Source: an uncultured Clostridia bacterium (lineage in GTDB: Bacteria > Bacillota > Clostridia > Oscillospirales > CAG-272). Taken from it: a DNA stretch of 14,878 nucleotides. The notes below the pieces were generated by a model. The model saw nothing but the letters and a program-made list of their open reading frames with translations. It searched no databases and was not told the origin of the DNA. Below are positions 7,969 to 14,878 of this stretch, piece by piece. The position numbers and the translations under genes were made by a program. How positions within the stretch are numbered: position 1 is the stretch's first letter; every line of letters starts with the position of its first letter. The stretch spans positions 1 through 14,878 of the forward strand of contig CAJGCM010000040.1 of assembly GCA_904501765.1 (NCBI GenBank), written 5' to 3'.

Positions 7969-8997
7969 ATGAACAAAAAGCAAATTTTCGGCAAGCACTA
8001 CAGACGTCTTCTGACCGAAGCTATTATTAAATCGGTCTTATCGGGCATCTCGGTCAGCTTCTTAATTAACGGTGTTTTCTCTTTCCTGTACTGGATGCTC
8101 ACCTTTGGCAGCGCTTGGCTCGGTACGGCAATAGGTCTGCCGCTTGGCGTGGCTTTCGGCATTGTTATTTACTATGCCAAATTCAAATTGACAGAGAAGA
8201 CCCTTGCCAGAAGGATAGATTCTCATGGCCTTGAAGAGCGAATGATAACAATGGTGGAGCTTCAGGGTGAAAATTCTTCCATAGCAGAGCTTCAACGCAC
8301 AGATGCCGCAGAGAATCTTGCCGATTTTCCTGCAAAAGAAATGAAGTTTAAAATCCCCGCTTGGCTTATAGTCATAGCTTCTTCCGTCATAGCGGTAAGC
8401 CTTTTGTTTGGCGCACTTTCTGCGTTAGCGGATAGTGGGTTAATCCTTTACGGCAAGGATATTATAGCGCAGGGCGGCGACGGCACCTTTGAGGTAGTAT
8501 ATACCACAGAGGGGGAGGGAGCTATCCGCGGAAAATCGGAGCAGAGTGTCGGTTATGGATTGGCTACGGAGCCTGTACGAGCAATAGCTGGCGACGGATG
8601 GATGTTCGTCGGTTGGGATGACGGTGTTACGAGCCCGGAGCGGTGTGAATCGAACGTATTTTCCGACATAACCGTAAAGGCGGTGTTCAAAAAGATTGAC
8701 AGTGGTTCAGCTGATGAAGAGGATAGCGACTCTGCCGACGATTTGCCTTACGGAAGCGTTATAGAGGAGTCGGGCGGTGGAAATTCTGACCAGCTCGGCG
8801 GAGATAATGTAAAGGACGACGGCGACAGCGAGGGTGGCGGAAAGTTTCAGGATAGAAACCAGTTTATCGACGGTGCTACTTATTACAGAGATTATTTGGA
8901 ATTCTATTATCAGTATTCAACTGGAATTTTTGAATCGGAAACCGACATACCACCTGAAATTTTGGAATTCTTCGAAACGTATTTTGATGGAATTTAG
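7969..8997 (+). CDS. Three-TM membrane protein of a Bat/vWA cluster with an InlB-like extracytoplasmic domain
   Basis: The 342-residue product starts at ATG 7969, seven to eight bases after AAGGA. A basic N-terminus is followed by TM helices at about 24-46 and 49-70, a cytoplasmic segment 71-130, a third TM at 131-152, and an extracytoplasmic C-terminal half by the positive-inside rule. The segment around LARRIDSHGLEERMITMVEL (79-98) matches the A-R-x-(L/I)-D-x-x-x-x-L-x-x-R-x-x-T pattern of membrane proteins beside BatA/MoxR genes (DUF4175-like, by recall). Residues 173-241 look like a divergent InlB B-repeat (GDGWMFVGWDDG, then ITVKAVF). An acidic Ser/Gly linker (242-291) leads to an aromatic tail with YYRDYLEFYY and IPPEILEFFETYF, also typical of cluster partners. 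It lies 46 bases before the next gene. The exact role is unknown; scaffolding the two vWA proteins is an inference. Confidence -1.
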   Translation: MNKKQIFGKHYRRLLTEAIIKSVLSGISVSFLINGVFSFLYWMLTFGSAWLGTAIGLPLGVAFGIVIYYAKFKLTEKTLARRIDSHGLEERMITMVELQGENSSIAELQRTDAAENLADFPAKEMKFKIPAWLIVIASSVIAVSLLFGALSALADSGLILYGKDIIAQGGDGTFEVVYTTEGEGAIRGKSEQSVGYGLATEPVRAIAGDGWMFVGWDDGVTSPERCESNVFSDITVKAVFKKIDSGSADEEDSDSADDLPYGSVIEESGGGNSDQLGGDNVKDDGDSEGGGKFQDRNQFIDGATYYRDYLEFYYQYSTGIFESETDIPPEILEFFETYFDGI

Positions 8998-9043
8998 TTA
9001 AAAAATGCACATTTAAGCATTACCAAAGGTAGGATTTATAATA

Positions 9044-10942
9044 ATGAGTTGGCTTACACCCATTGGATTTTTGGGGTTGTTAGGCTTGTTGGTATTGGTT
9101 TTGATTTATATAATCAAGCCTAACTATCAGAACAAGCGCATATCTTCCACGTACATATGGCAGCTTAGCCTTAAATATAAAAAGCAGAGAATACCTGTCA
9201 GTAAAATACAGGACCTTCTTACGTTTATCTGTCAGGTGTTGATACTCGCCATACTCGGAACTCTTCTTGCGGGACCTGTTGTCGAGGCCCTTAGCGGAGA
9301 GGACGAGAATGAGGCGGTTATAATAGTCGATGCTTCGGCAGGAATGCGTATATCGAATGGGGAGAATACCAGGTTTGAGCGCGCTGTTATGAAAGCGAAA
9401 GAAAAAGCAGAAAGCACCTTAGACAAAGGCTCAGCGGTTACTTTTATCGTTGCAGACGATACGCCGGATTATCTTTTTGTACGCAAGGGCGTCGATAAAA
9501 AAAGCGAGCTGCTTGCAGAAATAGACGGCATTTACAATACGGCGGATGAATGCTGTATTTTCGGTGAGGCGGATATAAGCGGAGCCTTGACTCTTGCAGA
9601 GGCTGTGCTTGAATCCAATTCATGCGCAAAGGTTTATCTCTATACGGGTACGGAGTACGTATACGATAACGGTGTAAACGTTATCAACGTTTCAGAGAAG
9701 GATGAATGGAATGCCTCTATACTTGACTGCAAGGCAGAGCTTGACAATGATAACCATTACAAAATAACGGTTAATGCGGCGTGCTACGGTAAAACCGATT
9801 TTATAACCGTGTATTGTAAAATTCACGGCGTAAATGGTGATGAAAACAGTATTATCACCCTCGAAAAGGGCGAATTTTTTGATCCGTCTGCAGAGGAAAA
9901 GGAAATAACGTTTACATCTGAGGACATAAGCAGTGGCGATATATATTCTTATGACCAAATAGAATGTTACGTTAACACAAAAGATTCGCTTACCGACGAC
10001 AACTTTTATTTCCTTTACGGCGGTAAAAAGGAAGTTATAAAGATTCAGTATGCAAGCTCTGCGCCAAACAACTTCTTTGAGAGCGCAGTGCGCACTATTC
10101 GCCAAAATAACAGAGATAAATGGGACGTTCAGATTTCAATGCCCGGTGAAGGCGAGCCCTTTGCAACCGAGGGCTTTGATATATATATTTTCGAGCATAA
10201 AATGCCTGATGCGCTTCCGACAGATGGCGTAGTGCTTCTCGTTGACCCGACGACGGCACCCCTCGGCTCGGATCTTCAGATAGGCACGTCCTATTTAGTG
10301 GATAGCTCGTCAGTGCTATCCCCGGGGGCTTCCCACCCCCTTACAAAATATACGTCTGCCGAGCGTATAACTATTGCCAAATATAACGACGTGGTATTGA
10401 GTGAAGGATATGAGGAACTGATGTTCTATAGCGGAAGACCTGTGATGCTTATGCGTGACACTCCCGAATCCAAGGTAGTGGTATGGGCCTTTGATTTGAA
10501 CTATTCAAACCTTATTGCCATTCCTGATTTTTCTATCCTTACATATAATATGTTCAATTATTTCATTACAGAAACCTTTGAGGGCAGCGTGTTTGAGGTT
10601 GGAGAAACTGTACGGTTTAACGGCAGAGGAGATGAGCTGCAGGTTAAATTAGACGGTGAAGAGGTCTTTAAGGGCGGTGTAAAGGGGGAATTTACACCTA
10701 CACGCACAGGAACCTATGAGGTAACTCAAAGCACAGCTGCAAAGGAGCTTCCGGATGAGAAATTTTACGTTAAAATTCCGTCCTCTGAAAGCAATACCTC
10801 AAAAACTGTGGAGATTTTACCCTTCACCGAGGCGGAGAGCGCGCGTAGCATAGAATACGAGGACCTTATTCTTTATTTTGCCATAGCGCTTGTTGCGTTT
10901 ATGTTTGCCGAATGGATTCTCGAAATTAAAAAGAATTATTAA
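9044..10942 (+). CDS. BatA-like vWA membrane protein with degenerate MIDAS
   Basis: The 632-residue product starts at ATG 9044, nine bases after AGGA. It has the BatA N-terminal arrangement: TM 6-25, a basic cytoplasmic loop, TM about 60-82, then an extracytoplasmic vWA-like domain (about 90-210). The metal site is degraded. The D-x-S-x-S motif reads DASAG (96-100), the expected threonine is not evident near 178-184, and the usual T-D-G is T-G-T (201-203). Metal-dependent ligand binding is therefore unlikely. A beta-rich segment follows (about 215-325), then an alpha/beta segment with SSAPNNFF and FDIYIFEHKMPDALP that resembles the glutamine-amidotransferase-like fold of this family without visible catalytic residues. 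A TM at about 607-625 precedes a short basic tail. It is followed 15 bases later by the large vWA gene, so the two are probably co-transcribed and may pair. Family members occur with MoxR ATPases; function in Clostridia is poorly known. Confidence -1.
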   Translation: MSWLTPIGFLGLLGLLVLVLIYIIKPNYQNKRISSTYIWQLSLKYKKQRIPVSKIQDLLTFICQVLILAILGTLLAGPVVEALSGEDENEAVIIVDASAGMRISNGENTRFERAVMKAKEKAESTLDKGSAVTFIVADDTPDYLFVRKGVDKKSELLAEIDGIYNTADECCIFGEADISGALTLAEAVLESNSCAKVYLYTGTEYVYDNGVNVINVSEKDEWNASILDCKAELDNDNHYKITVNAACYGKTDFITVYCKIHGVNGDENSIITLEKGEFFDPSAEEKEITFTSEDISSGDIYSYDQIECYVNTKDSLTDDNFYFLYGGKKEVIKIQYASSAPNNFFESAVRTIRQNNRDKWDVQISMPGEGEPFATEGFDIYIFEHKMPDALPTDGVVLLVDPTTAPLGSDLQIGTSYLVDSSSVLSPGASHPLTKYTSAERITIAKYNDVVLSEGYEELMFYSGRPVMLMRDTPESKVVVWAFDLNYSNLIAIPDFSILTYNMFNYFITETFEGSVFEVGETVRFNGRGDELQVKLDGEEVFKGGVKGEFTPTRTGTYEVTQSTAAKELPDEKFYVKIPSSESNTSKTVEILPFTEAESARSIEYEDLILYFAIALVAFMFAEWILEIKKNY

Positions 10943-10944
10943 GC

Positions 10945-10951
10945 GAGGGGG
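10945..10951 (+). promoter_or_regulatory. Ribosome binding site that favours the second ATG of the large vWA gene
   Basis: GAGGGGG directly abuts the ATG at 10952 but lies six bases before the in-frame ATG at 10958, a normal spacing. It therefore supports translation from 10958, shortening the product by two residues. The site starts two bases after the stop codon of the preceding gene, suggesting coupled translation. Confidence -1.
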
Positions 10952-10957
10952 ATGTGT

Positions 10958-13666
10958 ATGTCAAATTTTCAAATAACGTATAATTACCCCTGGTTGCTTT
11001 TACTTATCATTCCGGCGGTGCTTCTTGCGCTGATACCGTATTTCAGACTTGAAAAGAAATATCGCAGAACGAGAAACAGAATTATATCAATCACCCTGCA
11101 TATAACAGCAATGGTTATTGCAATAAATCTACTTGCGGGTATTGGCTTTTCGTATGAAGTGCCCAACGAGGAGAATGAGGTAATACTGCTTGTTGACGTA
11201 TCGGATAGCGGAGAGGGTAATAGCGAGGAAAAGGACGAATTTGTGCGCTCTGTTATCGACGTATGCGGTGAGGGCTGCAAAATCGGAATTGTAAAGTTCG
11301 GAAATGGTCATAACTATGCGGTGAAGCTCACCACGGATAAAAACGGGGTTTTTGAAAAATACACCGCATCGGAAAATCCGAGCGGCTCTGCAACTGCACT
11401 TGCAGACGCACTTAAATATACAGCGACGCTTTTTGAGCATAAAGAAACGTCGAAAATAGTGGTAGTCTCAGATGGAATTGAAACCGACGGTGATGCCTTG
11501 ATTGCGCTTCACGAAATCGTATCTGAAGGAACGGCTGTCGATACGGCTCTCATTAAAAAACAGAACGAGGCTGATATACAGATTGTGTCCGCCGTGATAA
11601 AGGAAAATGAAATAGTGCTCGGCGAGAGCTTCACCGTGGATTTGTTAATTAAAAGCAACTCGACTGAAAGTGAGGAGGCTGCTGTTTTACGTCTTTACGA
11701 TAACGGAGAGCTTTACGGCGAAAACGTTGTCGGAATTAAGAACGGTGATAATGAAATTTCAGTATCTCTTTCAATTCAGGATAGCGGAATGCACGAACTT
11801 GCCTTTGAGCTTGTAACGGACTATGAATTGTTTGGAGAACCCCTTGCAGATGCTTCAGCCGAAAACAATACCTACCGTACCTACGTAAACTTTGAGGAGT
11901 TTGAAAACATACTCTTGATTGAAAGGTATGAAGGAGAAGGTGCAAAGCTTAAGGAAATATTGTCAGAAACCAAAAGAGTAACAGACATAAGTGTCGAAGA
12001 CGATGTTTCGCAGTTTCCGAAAGATATAACGGAAATAGCGGAATACGAGCAGGTTATCTTGGTCAATATTGCTTACTCCGATATGCCTCAGGGCTTTGAA
12101 GCCCTGCTTCACGAATACGTGTATAATCTCGGCGGAGGCTTGTTCACGGTAGGCGGCGAGTGTGACTATGACAGCAATAATAAAATTGTACCGCACGCCT
12201 ATAACAAAGAAGATATCGAAAAATCCAAATATTTTAAGGATATGCTTCCTGTAAAAGCAGAGAACTATACGCCCCCCATTGCTGTTATGCTTGTGGTCGA
12301 TACGTCAACCTCTATGGAAGGTATGCTCGACGAGGCAACCGAAGGCGCATTAGCCTGTCTTGATGCACTTCACGATAGGGATTATTGCGGAATGTTTTCC
12401 TTTAGTAGCGTGTCGAATGAAAGGCTCAGTGTTCTTCCTGTGTCCCAGCGTGAAACGATAAAAGAAGCGATAAAGAACGTCGCAAATGAGCCCGGAGGTT
12501 CTACCAATTTTCACAATGCTATTATGAAGGCAGGACATGCATTATCCGTTATAAACAACGTTGAGAAAAAACACATTATTCTCATTACCGACGGTAAGCC
12601 GACCGATGGCTACAATGCTTACAAGGAGGATATAGAGAATAATTTTAACCGCGGAATAACTATGTCTATAATGATGACCGTTGGTAAGGATGGAGTAGGC
12701 AACGAGGCGGATATGAAGAGCGCCGCTGACGCAGGCCACGGAAACTTCTACAAAATAACCGATTCAGGCTCTATCTCGGATAATATTTATAACGAGCTTA
12801 CCGTAAAGGCAATTCCCGAGGTAAAATACGAGAAGTTTACGCCCGCAGTTAAAGATAAAAGCTCTATTTTTTCCGGGATAGACGTTAAAACTATTCCACA
12901 ACTTTCCGGATTTTTCGGCACTGTTGCCAAGAAGGGCGCCACCGTTCCTCTCGTTGGAGAGTATGTTCCGATTTACGCAACGCATAAATACGGTCGAGGT
13001 ACGGTTGGAAGCTTTATGTCTGACCTTGGCGGTGAGTGGTCGGGCGAGTTTGTTGAAAGTGTTGTTGGGCAGGCTCTTATAACAAATATAGTGGAGAGTA
13101 TATTCCCACACGAGGACGTAAGAGCGGATTCGGTAAAATACGAGCTTAAGTCGGATAATTACCTTAACTGGATAAATGTACACGGAGCGCCGGAAGGGCA
13201 CATCGTCAGCGTAGAGGTTAATCCCGTTAGCCCGCATTTGCAGCATCTTTACGGAGAAATAGACGTTATGGTTGCAGAGAATAACAGAAGATTTACGTTT
13301 TCCGTTACCGAGCCCGGGCTTTACAAGATTATGATAACCTCTTCAGACGAAGCGGGGAGTCAGATAATCGAAATACCCGTATATAAAACGTTTTCCTATT
13401 CTCGGGAGTATGATAATTTCACAGTTACTCCCGAAGAGGGCGAGCGCCTTATGGCAGACCTTGCAAAAACGGGCGGAGGTATAGAGGTGGAAGACCCTGC
13501 GGGGGTATTCAGCAGCCTTGAGGAAACTCTCACACAGCGATATGACCCAAGACTTATATTGATAATTGCCGCTATTATTCTTGTTTTACTTGACATTGCG
13601 GTTCGTAAGTTTAAATTTAAATGGCTCCACGAGATTTTTGAGGAGCGCAGGAAAGAAAAGCAGTAA
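10958..13666 (+). CDS. Double-vWA membrane protein with glutamine-amidotransferase-like domain
   Basis: The product is 902 residues from the ATG at 10958; an alternative in-frame ATG at 10952 is too close to the ribosome binding site. Order from that start: TM about 10-28, a basic cytoplasmic loop (KKYRRTRNR), TM about 43-64, and a first vWA domain (about 75-215) with an intact metal site: DVSDS (80-84), T146 and D172. A beta-rich segment (to about 305) leads to a GATase-1-like segment (about 315-435, with the GGGLFTVGGE motif and LPV). A second vWA domain (about 440-615) has DTSTS (448-452), T516 and D545. Further beta-rich domains precede a C-terminal TM (864-884) and a basic tail. Topology puts both vWA domains outside the membrane. 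A TM-vWA-GATase-vWA architecture of this kind is known in bacteria near BatA-like genes; its ligand is not. It probably works with the preceding BatA-like protein. Confidence -1.
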   Translation: MSNFQITYNYPWLLLLIIPAVLLALIPYFRLEKKYRRTRNRIISITLHITAMVIAINLLAGIGFSYEVPNEENEVILLVDVSDSGEGNSEEKDEFVRSVIDVCGEGCKIGIVKFGNGHNYAVKLTTDKNGVFEKYTASENPSGSATALADALKYTATLFEHKETSKIVVVSDGIETDGDALIALHEIVSEGTAVDTALIKKQNEADIQIVSAVIKENEIVLGESFTVDLLIKSNSTESEEAAVLRLYDNGELYGENVVGIKNGDNEISVSLSIQDSGMHELAFELVTDYELFGEPLADASAENNTYRTYVNFEEFENILLIERYEGEGAKLKEILSETKRVTDISVEDDVSQFPKDITEIAEYEQVILVNIAYSDMPQGFEALLHEYVYNLGGGLFTVGGECDYDSNNKIVPHAYNKEDIEKSKYFKDMLPVKAENYTPPIAVMLVVDTSTSMEGMLDEATEGALACLDALHDRDYCGMFSFSSVSNERLSVLPVSQRETIKEAIKNVANEPGGSTNFHNAIMKAGHALSVINNVEKKHIILITDGKPTDGYNAYKEDIENNFNRGITMSIMMTVGKDGVGNEADMKSAADAGHGNFYKITDSGSISDNIYNELTVKAIPEVKYEKFTPAVKDKSSIFSGIDVKTIPQLSGFFGTVAKKGATVPLVGEYVPIYATHKYGRGTVGSFMSDLGGEWSGEFVESVVGQALITNIVESIFPHEDVRADSVKYELKSDNYLNWINVHGAPEGHIVSVEVNPVSPHLQHLYGEIDVMVAENNRRFTFSVTEPGLYKIMITSSDEAGSQIIEIPVYKTFSYSREYDNFTVTPEEGERLMADLAKTGGGIEVEDPAGVFSSLEETLTQRYDPRLILIIAAIILVLLDIAVRKFKFKWLHEIFEERRKEKQ

Positions 13667-13678
13667 GCATTCGGTTCT

Positions 13679-13706
13679 GCCGGCACAGTTTACAATACTG
13701 TTGGCG
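13679..13706 (+). other. Imperfect hairpin between the vWA cluster and the lipoprotein gene
   Basis: ACAGT (13685-13689) pairs with ACTGT (13697-13701), extended by a broken GCC/GGC outer stem. The loop includes TACAAT (13691-13696), which resembles a -10 box but has no acceptable -35 at the right distance. No U tract follows. The 79-base gap could hold a processing site, an attenuator or a weak promoter; the sequence does not decide. Confidence -1.
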
Positions 13707-13745
13707 GGACCTTGTGCGCTGTCATAAAACCGAAAGGAGAAGTAG

Positions 13746-14878
13746 ATGAAGCTTATTCGTTTACTTGCACTTTGTTTAATAGTAATTTTGAGCCTTACAG
13801 CCCTCGTCGCCTGTGGTGACGGAGACGGACTTGACGCGCCGGAAGATGTTGAGGTAGAGTACGAAACTCTGACCCTGCAGTGGTGCGAGGTCAAGGGGGC
13901 GAGAATATATAAAGTCTGTATAGAGGGGCAAGGAACAGAGCCTGTTTTAACCGACGTAAGCAAGGCTCAATATTCTCTTGAAGACCTGCCTGCGGGCGAG
14001 TATAGAATATCCGTTTCTGCCGTCGGGCAGACGGAAGGGGAATCACCCTATTCTGAGCCAATAGATTTTATCCGTGATGAGGAATGCGGACTTGTATTCA
14101 AGCTTGTCGGTGACGGATACGAGGTTTTGGGAAAGGGAGATGCCACAGGAAAGATAGAAATTCCCGCAACGTACAGACAAAAGACTGTGAAATCAATAGG
14201 AGAAAAAGCCTTTTTTAACGCAGGCGACGTAAGTGAGGTTGTTCTGCCCGATGGAATAAGAAGTATCGGTGCATTTGCCTTTGCAAACTGCTCCTATCTT
14301 GAAAAAATAAATCTTCCCGCAGGGCTTACAGCTCTTGGAGAGAGCGCTTTTTCGGGTTGCCGTATGCTTGGAGGGAAGCTTTTCTTGCCATCTGGGCTTA
14401 CAGAAATTCCAAAAGGGGCATTTGCGTATTGCTCTGGCATAGAGGAAATTTCTTTCGGCGAAAACCTTATATCAATCGGAGATAATGCTTTTACCGACCT
14501 TTCGGACCTTAAATCAATAACTCTGCCCGGAAGCTTGAAAAGTATCGGTGGCTTTGCCTTTGCCGCTTGCGCTGACGTAACAGAGATAGAGTTTTCGGAG
14601 GGGCTTATAAAAATCGGTGAATTCGCCTTCTCAAAGGCGGTTTCTCTTACCTCAGTAGTTTTGCCGAACAGCCTTGAATCCATTGGTAAAGGAGCATTTT
14701 ATTATAGCTCCGAGCTATCCTCGGTATCCATAGGAGACGGGCTTGTCAAAATGGGAGATTCCGCATTTTTGGAAACCGCAGCTTATAACAACTCTCCCAC
14801 AAATGAAATTTATATTGGAAAATGGCTTGTCGCCCTTAAGGACACCGAAGTATCGGCAATTGAGGTTAAAGATGGAAC
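13746..14878 (+). CDS. BspA-like LRR lipoprotein with fn3-like module (3'-truncated)
   Basis: The frame is open from ATG 13746 to the right edge, 377 full codons, so the C-terminus is missing. AAAGGAGA (13733-13740) sits five bases before the start. Residues 1-23 form a lipoprotein signal peptide: KLIR, a hydrophobic core, and the lipobox LVAC with Cys23 as the predicted lipidated residue. An fn3-like module follows (about 27-113, with YKVCIEG and YRISVSAVG strands). After that come BspA-type LRRs from about 118, with repeated I-G-x-x-A-F units alternating with L-P-x-x-L. The protein should be anchored to the outer face of the membrane and exposed. It shares the fn3-then-LRR order with the giant protein at the left edge, so the two are probably paralogues and the giant protein may also begin with a lipobox. 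The ligand is unknown. Classification as an LRR lipoprotein is secure. Confidence -1.
   Translation, partial: MKLIRLLALCLIVILSLTALVACGDGDGLDAPEDVEVEYETLTLQWCEVKGARIYKVCIEGQGTEPVLTDVSKAQYSLEDLPAGEYRISVSAVGQTEGESPYSEPIDFIRDEECGLVFKLVGDGYEVLGKGDATGKIEIPATYRQKTVKSIGEKAFFNAGDVSEVVLPDGIRSIGAFAFANCSYLEKINLPAGLTALGESAFSGCRMLGGKLFLPSGLTEIPKGAFAYCSGIEEISFGENLISIGDNAFTDLSDLKSITLPGSLKSIGGFAFAACADVTEIEFSEGLIKIGEFAFSKAVSLTSVVLPNSLESIGKGAFYYSSELSSVSIGDGLVKMGDSAFLETAAYNNSPTNEIYIGKWLVALKDTEVSAIEVKDG

Noticed and set aside
9692..10105. 137-residue open frame on the minus strand
   Set aside because: It is a shadow of the BatA-like gene, with no domain pattern of its own.
12764..13246. 160-residue open frame on the minus strand
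   Set aside because: It lies wholly inside the double-vWA gene, whose domains and metal-site residues are clear.

Overview
The window looks like a chromosomal surface and envelope region of a gut-type, low-to-moderate GC Bacillota, most likely an uncultured Clostridia. This is inference. It rests on strong AGGAG-type ribosome binding sites, a classic lipobox, very large BspA-type leucine-rich-repeat proteins with InlB B-repeats, and Bat-type von Willebrand factor A (vWA) membrane proteins, with no sign of outer-membrane machinery. All supported genes are on the + strand.

Layout. (1) Position 2-7411 is the 3' part of a giant surface protein. It has fibronectin-III-like modules, two InlB-type repeats, dozens of BspA-like LRRs, a third InlB-type repeat and a C-terminal beta-sandwich-like tail. 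Its start lies off the left edge. (2) Position 7412-7968 is a 557-base gap, rich in structure: two perfect hairpins, a 271-base MITE-like element with about 31-bp inverted termini and a TA duplication, and an AT-rich leader with a 15-bp hairpin. (3) Position 7969-13666 is a tight three-gene cluster: a three-TM membrane protein with an extracytoplasmic InlB-like domain, a BatA-like protein with a degenerate metal site, and a 902-residue protein with two intact vWA metal sites flanking a glutamine-amidotransferase-like domain. (4) Position 13746 to the right edge is the 5' part of a lipoprotein with an fn3-like module and BspA LRRs, a smaller relative of the first gene.

How they may work together. 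The three central proteins all predict N-terminal membrane anchors with the large domains outside the membrane, and the two vWA proteins end in a C-terminal TM helix. They resemble the Bat side of MoxR/Bat envelope clusters, but no MoxR ATPase or DUF58 gene is in view. Their setting between two BspA-type surface proteins, and the InlB-type fold shared by the first cluster gene and the giant protein, suggest a cell-surface assembly or sensing function. That link is inference. No tRNA, rRNA, CRISPR array, transposase or convincing U-tract terminator was seen.
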